Assembly: GCF_016801985.1 (NCBI RefSeq)
Contig: NZ_JAEVLS010000001.1
Location: forward strand, 868,001 to 932,000
Source: Steroidobacter gossypii
GTDB taxonomy: Bacteria; Pseudomonadota; Gammaproteobacteria; Steroidobacterales; Steroidobacteraceae
Length of the DNA stretch: 64,000 nt
Direction of reading: 5' to 3'
Under the pieces are notes generated by a model, which had not been told where the DNA came from, made no database searches, and worked only from the letters and a program-made list of their open reading frames with translations. The translations under genes and the position numbers were made by a program. Shown here in pieces: positions 51,561 through 60,266 of the stretch (the first letter of the stretch is position 1; each line of letters starts with the position of its first letter).

Positions 51561-51950
51561 ATGCTCGATCAACAGCAAGCGCTGAATCTCAAGACCCGAT
51601 TGCGGGACCGCGCGACCCAACTGCGCGACGAGCTACAGCGGACGCGCGCCAAATCGGTAGACGAAACGCCGGGCAACGTCGCTGAGCGTGCGCGGGACAG
51701 CGAGGACGACTCGTTCGCAACGCTGGTCGTCGACACGAATCTCACGGAGATGGAACGCGACGTGGAAGAGTTGCGGATGATCGACTCGGCGCTACAACGA
51801 ATTAGCGCGGGCACTTATGGCGACTGCGCCGATTGCGGCCAGCCTATCCCGCTCGCGCGCCTGCAAGCGGAGCCGACCGCGGAGCGTTGCATTCAGTGCC
51901 AGGAGCTGCACGAGAAAACGCATCTCTCGGCACGCACTCCCAGTCTCTAA
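51561..51950 (+). CDS. TraR/DksA-family zinc-finger protein
   Basis: A 129-residue protein with an N-terminal coiled coil and a C4 zinc finger (Cys89, Cys92, Cys110, Cys113) in CADCGQPIPLARLQ...CIQC. DksA-type proteins enter the RNA polymerase secondary channel and, with ppGpp, adjust rRNA and stress promoters. The short length and acidic coiled-coil tip (ARDSEDDSFA) make it a DksA-like paralogue rather than housekeeping DksA. GGAACGGAA precedes the ATG. Confidence 0.88.
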   Translation: MLDQQQALNLKTRLRDRATQLRDELQRTRAKSVDETPGNVAERARDSEDDSFATLVVDTNLTEMERDVEELRMIDSALQRISAGTYGDCADCGQPIPLARLQAEPTAERCIQCQELHEKTHLSARTPSL

Positions 51951-52026
51951 CGCGGGAGCAGACTGATGGGCGCTGGATGTTCCTGCGCCTCCATGCGCCC
52001 ACACCCTTCGGGCATCCTGCCCATCG

Positions 52027-52575
52027 TCACTTTGACGCCCGATCCGGATACTTCTCCAATACTTTCGTCACGACCTCGCGCACCTCGTCCTCGTTGAGCT
52101 CGGCCTTTTCGAAGGTCGCGTCGATGGACCCGCTCCACACCTGTGCGTTTTTCGCAGCGTCGACCACGTCGATGGTGAACGTCCCTGCCTGTTCGTTTCT
52201 TTTGCCGATGGGCAAGCTCACGCCGATGCCGCCGCCGATGCCACCCGAGCCGCCACCGGCGCCGACACCGACGCTGGGCTTGTTCTTGGGCCGCTCGTGC
52301 ACATTGAGCACATACGTCACGCGGCATTCCGCCTTCTCAGCCTCCGAGTAGCCCTTCTTCTTCAGCTCGGTGAGCACGGCGCCCTTCACACGCTGCTCCG
52401 TCAACGTCGCGGGCTGTTGCTGCGTGGGCAGCCATTCGAAAGTCTTGCAACTCGGCAACCCGCCTTCCGCCATATCGACGCGCACACGCGAAGGCGCCGT
52501 GGCCGTGCAACCGGCGAGCAGCGCGACACTCACTAAACCTGGCAATGCGACAGCGGTTCTAACAGCGGTTGTCAT
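52027..52575 (-). CDS. DUF4136-type lipoprotein
   Basis: A 182-residue lipoprotein. The lipobox VALLAGC follows a signal peptide. The mature domain (RVDMAEGGLPSCKTFEWLPT, KGYSEAEKAECRVTYVLNVH, IDVVDAAKNAQVWSGSIDAT) matches DUF4136, with a glycine-rich loop (GVGAGGGSGGIGGGIG) of the kind found in this family. GAGG lies six bases before the ATG at 52575. It starts 7 bp after the M15 peptidase stop and ends the leftward gene run that begins with the LiaF-like genes. Confidence 0.8.
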   Translation of the reverse strand: MTTAVRTAVALPGLVSVALLAGCTATAPSRVRVDMAEGGLPSCKTFEWLPTQQQPATLTEQRVKGAVLTELKKKGYSEAEKAECRVTYVLNVHERPKNKPSVGVGAGGGSGGIGGGIGVSLPIGKRNEQAGTFTIDVVDAAKNAQVWSGSIDATFEKAELNEDEVREVVTKVLEKYPDRASK

Positions 52576-52582
52576 GGAAACC

Positions 52583-53347
52583 TCAAGGATCGTATTCGTA
52601 ATGCCACGGCTCGTACGGCGACTGCAGCGGCCCGCGAAAACGCGTGCCTTCCATGGCCGCCTGCAATTTTCGAGTCCAGCCCGGCTCATCCCAATTGCGC
52701 TTCACCGTCGCGGTCTCGGTAGGCGCCACGATAGCGCCGTTCTTCATGATCTGGAAATCGATGGCGCGCAACTGGCCGTGTCGAGAAATTCCCGGGGCGG
52801 CGAGCGGTGCGGCTGTCTGCGGCCGCCAGCGAGTCAGAAATTGTTTGAAGCGTTCGACCGAGTCCGCTCGATCCGGTGAGCCAAAATCGGGCTTGCCGAT
52901 CTCGGCCAGCGCCTGCCGATGCAATGACGCGGCCACCTTTCCAACGGATTTGTTTGTATTGTAGCGCGTGATCTGCAGCTCCAGGCTCCGCGCTTCAGTA
53001 TTCGCATAGAGCGTATAGCCCGGGTTCTGCGCCTCGAAGCGCGCCTTCACCTTCTCGGTCTCCTCGAGCAAGGCTCGATATTCCGCCGACCGGGTATGCG
53101 CCTGAATCTGATCCTTCGACCAGCTCCAACGTGTGCGCAGCTGTTCGCCTGCGCGAAGATATGATCGGGCCGCGAGCAAGCGACGCGGTGTTCCCTCGAT
53201 ATCACGCAGCGCCGCCGCCGTCTTCTCCGGCAAGCTCGACGCAACGTGCTGAAGATATCGATCGAGTTCGTCGTCGCTGGAGGCGCGCCCGAGGTGCGGC
53301 GCAAGCAGCACGACCAGGAGCGTCACAATGCCGATGCGCCTCACCAT
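52583..53347 (-). CDS. M15-family D-Ala-D-Ala carboxypeptidase-like protein
   Basis: A 254-residue exported protein (signal MVRRIGIVTLLVVLLAPHLG). The C-terminal domain has the zinc motif SRHGQLRAID (His190, Asp197) and EPWHYEY (His249), as in VanY/M15 peptidases that trim peptidoglycan stem peptides. The N-terminal 180 residues are helical with no recognised domain. The strand, small gaps to DUF4342 (25 bp) and DUF4136 (7 bp) and the LytSR genes upstream point to cell-wall remodelling. GAGG precedes the ATG by six bases. Confidence 0.82.
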   Translation of the reverse strand: MVRRIGIVTLLVVLLAPHLGRASSDDELDRYLQHVASSLPEKTAAALRDIEGTPRRLLAARSYLRAGEQLRTRWSWSKDQIQAHTRSAEYRALLEETEKVKARFEAQNPGYTLYANTEARSLELQITRYNTNKSVGKVAASLHRQALAEIGKPDFGSPDRADSVERFKQFLTRWRPQTAAPLAAPGISRHGQLRAIDFQIMKNGAIVAPTETATVKRNWDEPGWTRKLQAAMEGTRFRGPLQSPYEPWHYEYDP

Positions 53348-53372
53348 TCATGGCCTCGTCACATCTCGGATA

Positions 53373-53669
53373 TCACATCGACGGCGTAACCGCCGGCGGC
53401 TCGGCTTCTTTCTCGATGACGATGGAGCCTTTGAGCACCAGCGCGGCGATCGCGCCGATGGCGGCGAGCTGCGGCGCGAGCAGCGTGCCCACGACGCCCA
53501 AGGTCAACGGAATGTCGATCAATACGCGACCCTCCTCGTTCTTGATGATCACCCGACGCACATTGCCGGCGCGGATGATCTCCTTGATCTTGGCCAGCAG
53601 GGTATCGCCGCTGAACTGAAATTCTTCTGAACGCGGCGGGTCGTTGCGAGGCGTGTATGTCTCGGTCAT
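53373..53669 (-). CDS. DUF4342 domain protein
   Basis: A 98-residue protein. The core (SGDTLLAKIKEIIRAGNVRR, VIIKNEEGRVLIDIPLTLGV) and hydrophobic C-terminal stretch (VVGTLLAPQLAAIGAIAALV) match DUF4342, which often accompanies LiaF/PspC-like envelope stress genes. GGAGGG lies nine bases before the ATG at 53669; the longer frame from 53711 is unlikely. It sits 38 bp after the LytTR regulator gene. Confidence 0.8.
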   Translation of the reverse strand: MTETYTPRNDPPRSEEFQFSGDTLLAKIKEIIRAGNVRRVIIKNEEGRVLIDIPLTLGVVGTLLAPQLAAIGAIAALVLKGSIVIEKEAEPPAVTPSM

Positions 53670-53707
53670 GGCACTGTTCCCTCCGGAATGCCCGGGATTC
53701 GATGTGT

Positions 53708-54448
53708 TCATCCGATCAGCTCCTTGAGCTTGGTATGCCCCGTGCGCGACATGGGCAGCTTGGTGCCGTCCGACAGGATGGCCAGCCAGCTGTCCTTGCC
53801 GTACAGGTCGATGCGCGCCAGGCGTTCCACGTTCAGGATGAACGAGCGATGGATACGCACAAAACGCGTGGGATCCAGCTGAGTTTCCAATTCGCTCATG
53901 GTTTGTTGCTTGCGCAGCCGTTTGCCGGCGGCGGCGAACGACAGGTAATCGTCCTGCGCCTCGATGAAATCGATGCGATCCAGCGGCAGCACGTGTACGC
54001 GGCCTTCATGGCGAATCAGAATGCGCTCCAGCGTCCGGCCGGGCGGCCGGGCGGCGGCCGATAATTGTTCTGGGGAGGGCGCGGGCGTCTTGTTGCGCAG
54101 ACGCTCGGCTGCGCGTTCCACTGCTGCCTCGAGCCGCGGCGGCTCCACCGGTTTCAACAGATAATCCACGGCGTGCACTTCGAAGGCTCGCAGCGCGAAC
54201 TCGTCGAACGCGGTCGTGAAGATCACAGCGGGCGCGCGCTCGCCGAGCAGCTCCAGCACTTCGAAGCCCGACAGCTTGGGCATCTGAATATCCAGAAACA
54301 TCAGGTCGGGATTGAGCTCCTCGGCCAGTTTCACGGCTTCGAAGCCATTGGCGGCCTGACCGGCGACTTCGATATCGGGCAGCTTGGACAGGTGCTCGGC
54401 GAGGATGGAGCGGGCCAGGGTTTCATCGTCGACGATCAGAACACGCAC
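53708..54448 (-). CDS. LytTR-type response regulator (AlgR-like)
   Basis: A 246-residue response regulator. The receiver has Asp53 in LMFLDIQMP with the conserved acidic pair and lysine (KPVEPPRL). The C-terminal LytTR DNA-binding domain has ILIRHEGRVHVLPLDRIDFI, RFVRIHRSFILNVERLARID and LPMSRTGHTKLKELI. Such regulators control envelope, alginate or autolysin genes. It lies 12 bp after the sensor kinase gene, which is surely its partner. Confidence 0.94.
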   Translation of the reverse strand: MRVLIVDDETLARSILAEHLSKLPDIEVAGQAANGFEAVKLAEELNPDLMFLDIQMPKLSGFEVLELLGERAPAVIFTTAFDEFALRAFEVHAVDYLLKPVEPPRLEAAVERAAERLRNKTPAPSPEQLSAAARPPGRTLERILIRHEGRVHVLPLDRIDFIEAQDDYLSFAAAGKRLRKQQTMSELETQLDPTRFVRIHRSFILNVERLARIDLYGKDSWLAILSDGTKLPMSRTGHTKLKELIG

Positions 54449-54460
54449 GAGAGTCTTCCT

Positions 54461-55528
54461 TTAGGACGTAGCCGATTGGCTGCTGACGGCCGGCAGCAGA
54501 ATCGAGACGCGGAACGCGGTCTCGCTGGCGTCGACGTCGACGCTGGCGCGATGGCCGCACAATGTTTCTACACGCGAGCGTACATTGACCAGGCCGACGC
54601 CGGTGCTGCGCGAAGGCGGCCGGTCGGGATCGCACGGATTGGCGACCACCAGCTCCAGAAATCCTTCACGCCGATGCGCCTGCACGCACACCTCGCCGCC
54701 TTCGAGCAGATGCGCCACTCCGTGATGAACCGCGTTCTCCACCAAAGGTTGCAGCATCAGCGGCGGCACGGCCACATCTTTCACGTCGTCAGCGATGTCG
54801 AAACTGGCGCGCAACCGATCGCCGAAGCGCACCTTCTCGATGGCAAGGAAAGTTTCGGCCAGCGACACTTCTTCGGACAGTGGGATGGCCTGTTGGCGAG
54901 CCAGGGTCAGGCTCTTCCGGAAAAAGTTCGCCATCAGGAAACACATCTGGCGCGCGGCTTGCGTGTCATTGCCGATCAGCGCGGCCACCGAGTTCAAGCT
55001 ATTGAACAGGAAATGCGGATCCAGTTGCGCGCGCAGCGACTTCAACTCCGCTTCACGCGCCAGCACTTGCAATTCCAGGGCGCGGCGCTCGGCATTGCGC
55101 GAACGCTGAAACGCCCCAGCGAGGTAGTGCCCCAGCACCGCCAGCGACATACCGATGGCGCCGGCGAAGATCAGCAACGGCAAGATACCGGTGGCCGATT
55201 CCGGATAGACGCCGCCCTCCGGCACCAGCCACATGGCCCATGCGTAAGCGATCGCGATCCACACAATCAGCGACACGACGCCGGCAATGGCCCAGGTGAC
55301 GACCATGCGCACCACCGGGGTATCGTCCGCTGGCACGGCCTGAACCACGTACCAGAACGACAGCGATTGCAAACCGAGCACGATGGCTATCGGCACGGCA
55401 AACTCGAGCGACCAGTCGATGGGCGCGTTGCCACCGAACACGAACACGACCGTGAGCAGCAGACCAAACACCACCCACACGCCGAGATAGAGCATCAAGC
55501 GGCGGCGATGTTTGAAAATCGGATGCAT
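54461..55528 (-). CDS. LytS-type sensor histidine kinase
   Basis: A 355-residue membrane kinase with four predicted helices (about residues 12-31, 42-63, 75-100, 112-140), then the HisK phosphoacceptor His172 in AQLDPHFLFNSLNSV and an ATPase domain (LQPLVENAVHHGV, GVGLVNVRSRVE). This class (HPK7/8) pairs with LytTR regulators, as here. The ATG overlaps the LiaF-like stop by one base (TAATG), indicating coupling. Confidence 0.93.
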   Translation of the reverse strand: MHPIFKHRRRLMLYLGVWVVFGLLLTVVFVFGGNAPIDWSLEFAVPIAIVLGLQSLSFWYVVQAVPADDTPVVRMVVTWAIAGVVSLIVWIAIAYAWAMWLVPEGGVYPESATGILPLLIFAGAIGMSLAVLGHYLAGAFQRSRNAERRALELQVLAREAELKSLRAQLDPHFLFNSLNSVAALIGNDTQAARQMCFLMANFFRKSLTLARQQAIPLSEEVSLAETFLAIEKVRFGDRLRASFDIADDVKDVAVPPLMLQPLVENAVHHGVAHLLEGGEVCVQAHRREGFLELVVANPCDPDRPPSRSTGVGLVNVRSRVETLCGHRASVDVDASETAFRVSILLPAVSSQSATS

Positions 55529-56442
55529 TAATTTTTGATCTCCACGCCGGCCATCACGATCATGCCCCGGACGACCAGGTGCTTGGTCGGCACCACGGTG
55601 GTGGGACGTCGCTTGTCGATGAAACCGGCCAGCAGCGTGGTGACTTCGCTGGTCACCGTCCAGTCCGGCGGAGCGAAGATTTCCACGCCGCCCCAGAATG
55701 CAAACACTTCGACGACCGCGGTATCGCCTTCCATGCGCGCGCTGGTCAAATCGAGCTTGATGCCGCCCATGACGGCGTTGAGATCGGCGCCACGGAACGG
55801 TCGGGAAACGGGCCGCAACTCATGCGCCGACAGCAGTGCGAAGGAACGCACGAACTCGGCGTGATCGCTGGCAGTCGAGCTGGCGAAGTTTGTCGCACCG
55901 GGCGCGGGGCCGGTAGGGCCGGTCGGTCCACCAGGACCGCTGTGCCCATTGGTCGGGGGGGGCGGAGTCGGGTCTTCACCGCTGCCCGTGGGTGGACCCG
56001 ATAGCGAACGAAACACCAGCACTCCGCCGACGAACAACAGGATGCCCGGCAGCAACACCTCGCTGAGATCGAAATGGATCCAGCCCAGCTTGTCGAGGAA
56101 GATCCATAGACCCACCGTGATGAGCACCCATCCCCAGCTGCGGCTGCGCTTGTGTTGCGGATGGCGGACCATGGCGACGCCGACTGCCACCAGCACCAGC
56201 GGCCAAAGGCTGCGCAGTACGTGACGCGCTTCCCACCAGCCCAGGTTGTCGGCCAGCAGGACGCCGCCGAGCAGAATGATCAGAACGCCGACGATGAGCC
56301 GGGTCGAAAACAAATCGCGCCGGCCCTGCGTCGAGCGCGGATGCAAAGGCCAGTCGGAGCTGTGATCTTGATGGTGACCGCGCGGCGGCTCCCGGCCGGC
56401 GCCGAGATCGCGATCGTGATCGCCTGGAGGGCCAGAATTCAT
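55528..56442 (-). CDS. LiaF-like membrane protein with C-terminal toastrack domain
   Basis: A 304-residue protein with four membrane helices in the N-terminal half (LIVGVLIILLGGVLLADNLG, LWPLVLVAVGVAMV, WGWVLITVGLWIFLDKLG, VLLPGILLFVGGVLVF), a Gly/Pro linker and a beta-rich LiaF-type C-terminal domain (GADLNAVMGGIKLDL, EVFAFWGGVEIFAPPDWTV). LiaF proteins modulate two-component stress systems. The ATG overlaps the preceding gene's stop (ATGA). Confidence 0.85.
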   Translation of the reverse strand: MNSGPPGDHDRDLGAGREPPRGHHQDHSSDWPLHPRSTQGRRDLFSTRLIVGVLIILLGGVLLADNLGWWEARHVLRSLWPLVLVAVGVAMVRHPQHKRSRSWGWVLITVGLWIFLDKLGWIHFDLSEVLLPGILLFVGGVLVFRSLSGPPTGSGEDPTPPPPTNGHSGPGGPTGPTGPAPGATNFASSTASDHAEFVRSFALLSAHELRPVSRPFRGADLNAVMGGIKLDLTSARMEGDTAVVEVFAFWGGVEIFAPPDWTVTSEVTTLLAGFIDKRRPTTVVPTKHLVVRGMIVMAGVEIKN

Positions 56443-56825
56443 GAGACACCGTTGCCCGGATCGTCGCCGGCGCGCGGCGGCGATCCCTCGTCATGCCGGT
56501 GCAGGATGAAGCCCAGGCCGGCCGCGATCACGAAGATCGGCCACGCGCCGCCCCAGCCCAATCCCCACCAGTGATACAGACCGAACAGAAAATACAGGCC
56601 GGTGGCGAACATCCAGACCCCGCCGACCCGGTCGAGGTGACGGCTGGGCACGGCCAGGCCCCACAGGCCAAAAGCGATCAGCAGCCACGGCAGGTATCGC
56701 CACCAGCCCTCCGGCAGGCCGAACCCGAGGTTCACCGCCAGCATCAACGCACCGACCACCAGGAGGAAAATGCCCATCACCAGCCGGGAACGCCGCGGCC
56801 GGTGCTGTGCGGATTCATCTTTCAT
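56439..56825 (-). CDS. Small LiaF/DUF5668-like membrane protein
   Basis: A 128-residue protein with four membrane segments (VMGIFLLVVGALMLAVNLGF, YLPWLLIAFGLWGLAV, VGGVWMFATGLYFLFGL, GAWPIFVIAAGLGFIL), like the N-terminal half of the next gene. The ATG at 56825 has GGAG seven bases upstream; a longer form from 56888 is possible. It is the first gene of the leftward stress-type operon and lies divergent to the following lipoprotein gene. It may assist the LytS kinase. Confidence 0.75.
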   Translation of the reverse strand: MKDESAQHRPRRSRLVMGIFLLVVGALMLAVNLGFGLPEGWWRYLPWLLIAFGLWGLAVPSRHLDRVGGVWMFATGLYFLFGLYHWWGLGWGGAWPIFVIAAGLGFILHRHDEGSPPRAGDDPGNGVS

Positions 56826-57061
56826 CGAGCAACTCCAGCCGTCGCCGGCCGGCAGCTCGATGCGGGTCAGTGACGGATTGACGACCATGGGCTCCGAACT
56901 TAAGGACTGTGGGGCGGGCTTGCCAGCAACTACCGGTGAACGGCGGATACCCACCGGTGTGCGCCGCTGTCGCTTCCGAGGTGAGCGCGACTTGCGCGTT
57001 GCCGGTCTGCGACGGGCGTCGCTGGCCCATCCGCCATTCGGCATTGCTAAAATTCGTGCCC

Positions 57062-58000
57062 ATGAAACCCTCGTCACGGAACGGTTGGGCTCGCACCTGG
57101 CCCTTGCTAATGCTGCTCGCTGGCTGCGCCAGCGCGCCGCCTGAACAGGGCGGCTATACCGCCCCGCCTACGGCGGAAGGCAACGACGTGGATCAACTGG
57201 CCGCCACTGCGCTGGCGCTGTGGGGGACGGACGCCTCCGGCAACGGCTCACAAGCCCTGTCTCAGATTCAGAAGGCGGTCAAGGCGGCGCCCGAACGCGC
57301 CGACCTTCAGTGGTTGCATCTGCGACTTTGCATCGAAGTGCCGGGCTGCGAACCGCAGCCCATCGAAACACAGCTGCGCAAGCTCGATCCCACCAACGGC
57401 GCCGTGTGGTTGGGGCCGTTGTCGCGGGCACAACAGCGTCGCGATACGCGCGCCGAAGAACAGATTCTGGAAATGATGACCAAGGCCGGTCACTTCAACG
57501 TGTACTGGACTACGCTGGTGGCGCGCCTCGCTCCTCCTTTGAGCCGCAGTCCTGTTGCGACTTCAGTCGCGCAACTGGTGCCCACGCCCCTGACCAACGC
57601 GATGAATTCGACCGTCACCTGGCTGTCGTCTTTGGCCACTCCCGCCTTCGCCGCGTTGAGCACCGCCTGCGACGAACAACACGTTCGCGAACCCGCCACT
57701 CGCGTGCGGTGCGAGCAGATCTCTCAAGTGCTGCAGAAGAGCGACACCACCCTCGCCGAAGGCATCGGGCTGGGCATCGCGCAGCGCCTTACCATTCCCG
57801 ACTCGGCCAGCGCGCTACAGGTTCGCCAGAAAGTGCAAACCCTGCGTCATCAAAACCAGTCGTCGGGCGCAGTGATCGCGGCGCAGGTGGAGAAAGAGAA
57901 GTTCTCGGCGCAGATGCTGAAGCTGATGGCGCAACTGAAAAAGGAACAAGACGTTTCTCGCGCCATCCTTCGCTGGGCCGGTCAGCCTCTGACGCCCTGA
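57062..58000 (+). CDS. Lipoprotein of unknown function, possible TPR-like repeats
   Basis: A 312-residue lipoprotein with lipobox LLAGC (Cys22). The mature part is helical and Gln/Ala-rich with repeats (ALSQIQKAVKAAPERADLQWL, RAQQRRDTRAEEQILEMMTKA) resembling a TPR scaffold. No enzyme motif is seen. The ATG at 57062 was chosen by signal peptide. It is divergent from the LiaF-like operon across 236 bp. Confidence 0.75.
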   Translation: MKPSSRNGWARTWPLLMLLAGCASAPPEQGGYTAPPTAEGNDVDQLAATALALWGTDASGNGSQALSQIQKAVKAAPERADLQWLHLRLCIEVPGCEPQPIETQLRKLDPTNGAVWLGPLSRAQQRRDTRAEEQILEMMTKAGHFNVYWTTLVARLAPPLSRSPVATSVAQLVPTPLTNAMNSTVTWLSSLATPAFAALSTACDEQHVREPATRVRCEQISQVLQKSDTTLAEGIGLGIAQRLTIPDSASALQVRQKVQTLRHQNQSSGAVIAAQVEKEKFSAQMLKLMAQLKKEQDVSRAILRWAGQPLTP

Positions 58001-58039
58001 TGTGTCGGCCGCTAGCGCGGCCGCTGCTCCGGTTGAGAT

Positions 58040-58200
58040 TCCTTCCCCGGCCGGAAACAAAAGCCTGCGGGCGTTATGCCGGCGTCATCGGGCTGCCTTT
58101 CCCTAGATGGAAATACCAAGCCCGCGGCGACGTTGTGCCGACGTCATCGGGCTTCCTTTCCTTTCCCTGATAGAAATATAAAACCTGCGGCGGCGTTAAG
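58040..58200. repeat. Three degenerate about 60-bp repeats
   Basis: CGTCATCGGGCT recurs at 58083 and 58142 (59 bp apart), and the block GGAAA...CCTGCGG or close variants recurs at about 58053, 58109 and 58172. The copies lie in the 195-bp gap between the lipoprotein gene and rdgC and continue to the rdgC stop region. They are noncoding and probably belong to a dispersed intergenic family. Confidence 0.55.
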
Positions 58201-59113
58201 CGGCGGCGGCTTGTTTCTGTTCCGGTGCGCCGAGGGCGGCCGTGAGGTCGCTGAGCAGTTGGGCGAGGTCGCCGGTCATCAGGGTGAAATCGATGTCGAA
58301 CTGCTCGGCGGCGTCGGTGTCTTCGCCGTCGGCGGGCTTGTCCTTCTCGACCAGCAGGAACTCGACCTTTTTCACGTGCAGCTTCTCGTTCAGCACGAAC
58401 GAGACGCGGTCACGCCAGGTGAGGCCGAGGCGCGTGGCGAACATGCCGCTTTGGATCTGGGTGCGGATCTCCTTGCCATCCAAGGGATGCCGAACGTAGC
58501 GAATGGTCGGCTTGCTTTCGTCGGCCGCCTGCAACTCGAGGTCATCGTCGATCGTGAAGTAAGCCGGCGCATCGCCCAGCATGAGCCACGCCGTGAGCGC
58601 GGAAGACGGCGAGCGTTCCGTCTCGAGCAGCGTGACCTGCAGGCTGCCGAGCGTGTTGCGCAAAGTCTCGACCAGTTCCTCGGCCTTGCCCTCGCTGGAA
58701 GCGTTGACCACCAGCCAGTGATTCACCGGATCGATCCACGCATGCGTGATGCGCTTGCGAGTCAGAGCGCGGCCGCGCAATTCCTCGGTGACGCGCATCT
58801 TCAGTTCGCGCATCTGGCGACGCCCGACGGGATAGCCCTGCTCCTTCGCCATCTCCTTGGCGCGCTCGGTGGCGACCTGCCGGATGATGGAGCCGGGCAG
58901 CAACTTCTGATCCACGCCGAGCGCAATCAGGTGCTGGCCGTTGACCGTGTGGACGTAGCGCTCCAGGTCGCTCGAAAACACCCAGCCCTTGCTCTGCATG
59001 TCGAAGCTGCCGCACGGCAGGAGCTGATGCGCGGCCAGCTTGTCCTCGAGCTCACTGGCGGAAACAGACCAGTCCTCGGGGAGACGATAAACAATCAGAT
59101 TCTTGAACCACAT
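58196..59113 (-). CDS. rdgC: Recombination-associated protein RdgC
   Basis: A 305-residue protein matching RdgC, a ring-shaped DNA-binding protein that limits RecA filament formation and guides recombination, found in beta- and gammaproteobacteria. Signatures are MWFKNLIVYRLPEDW at the start, LLPCGSFDMQSKGWVF, HLIALGVDQKLLPGSIIRQV, and the C-terminal DFTLMTGDLAQLLSDL. The ATG at 59113 is fixed by the family N-terminus and lies 62 bp inside the 3' end of the upstream QueA-like gene. Confidence 0.93.
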   Translation of the reverse strand: MWFKNLIVYRLPEDWSVSASELEDKLAAHQLLPCGSFDMQSKGWVFSSDLERYVHTVNGQHLIALGVDQKLLPGSIIRQVATERAKEMAKEQGYPVGRRQMRELKMRVTEELRGRALTRKRITHAWIDPVNHWLVVNASSEGKAEELVETLRNTLGSLQVTLLETERSPSSALTAWLMLGDAPAYFTIDDDLELQAADESKPTIRYVRHPLDGKEIRTQIQSGMFATRLGLTWRDRVSFVLNEKLHVKKVEFLLVEKDKPADGEDTDAAEQFDIDFTLMTGDLAQLLSDLTAALGAPEQKQAAAA

Positions 59114-60266
59114 GGACGGGCGCCGGCGGAAAATCGTCGAGTATACGTGCCGTAGCCGGCCCGACCAGTCCTTGCATTTCCCGGAAAACTCGTGCAGCCG
59201 GCCGGCGTCCGGCGGCGCGTGAATAACGGCGGCTATCGCGTTCAATCAGCACGGAATCGCCGAATTCGTGAGTGCGGTAGCTGGCACTGTTCAGGGCGTC
59301 ATCTGCGCGGCCGAGCACGGCTTTGTCGGCGAACGCATGCAGCAGTTCGTAATGACTCGTGCCCGGCTCGTGAGTGCCCGACAGAATCGCATCGACGACC
59401 CGCAGCTGCGTCTGCGCGCCGATGCGGATGTTCGCCACGCTTTCGCCGGCCGCAACCGAGCCGAAAGTCGCAGCGCTGTGCTCCAGCGCTCGCACCACCG
59501 TCGTGCCAATGGCCACGATCCGACGCCCCTCGCAAAGCGCGGCTGCGATAGCTTGCTCCGTGGGTACGGGAATGCGATAGGGCTCATCGAACGGCAGCAA
59601 GCGATCGAGCGCCTCGTCGCCAGTGGATGAGATGCCCGCCGCGTGAGTCAGCGTTGCGAATTCAATGCCACGCGTCTCGAAGGACGCGAGCATCTGCCAA
59701 TCCAATGCAAAGCCCGCCGACGGCGGCTCGTAAGCCACGGGCGTGCCTGCGATGGAGGTCCACACATCCCACAGCGCCAAAGGCTCGCTCATATGAGCGT
59801 ATTGAATGGGCCGGCCGTGCGCCGCCAATCCTCGCCACAACTCATCCGCTGCAGCTTCGAAACGCAGCGACACCAATCTCGGATGATCGAGAACGCGTTC
59901 GATGCGCGCGGTGAGCGAGCCGAGTTTCAGCGCATCACCAGGCAGGAACGCCGGCGGCAAAGGTCGATCCTCTGTGCGCGTGTGATAGTCCCCCGGCCCA
60001 AACACAACTGCGATGAAGCGCTGCGCATCGCGAGTCATCGAAGACGGCTTTCCCGCGAGCCTGACTTCAATCTCACGCCCGCTGCGAACATGAACACCAT
60101 GCAGGCTGGCAGGCAGCGTTGCGGCGTCATTGGCGATCACCAGATCGCCAGGACGCAGAAACTCCGCGAGCTGCGCTCGCGAAGCGTGACGAATCGCACC
60201 GTGCTCATCGACATACAACAGGCGAGCGGCGGGCGGACGTTGAACGGGACGATCGGCTGGAATCAT
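59052..60266 (-). CDS. QueA-like S-adenosylmethionine:tRNA ribosyltransferase-isomerase
   Basis: A 404-residue QueA-family protein. It has PGDLVIANDAATLPASL, PIQYAHMSEPLALWDVWTSI, AGTPVAYEPPSAGF, TLTHAAGISSTGDEALDRLL, GTHEPGTSHYELLHAFADKA and EFGDSVLIERD. QueA normally makes epoxyqueuosine on tRNA; this shorter-looking N-terminus and the pairing with an SDR suggest a paralogue with an altered substrate. The C-terminal 60 residues after FGDSVLIER run into rdgC and look low in conservation. The ATG overlaps the SDR stop by four bases. Confidence 0.82.
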   Translation of the reverse strand: MIPADRPVQRPPAARLLYVDEHGAIRHASRAQLAEFLRPGDLVIANDAATLPASLHGVHVRSGREIEVRLAGKPSSMTRDAQRFIAVVFGPGDYHTRTEDRPLPPAFLPGDALKLGSLTARIERVLDHPRLVSLRFEAAADELWRGLAAHGRPIQYAHMSEPLALWDVWTSIAGTPVAYEPPSAGFALDWQMLASFETRGIEFATLTHAAGISSTGDEALDRLLPFDEPYRIPVPTEQAIAAALCEGRRIVAIGTTVVRALEHSAATFGSVAAGESVANIRIGAQTQLRVVDAILSGTHEPGTSHYELLHAFADKAVLGRADDALNSASYRTHEFGDSVLIERDSRRYSRAAGRRPAARVFREMQGLVGPATARILDDFPPAPVHVVQESDCLSSPRGLVCFRQ

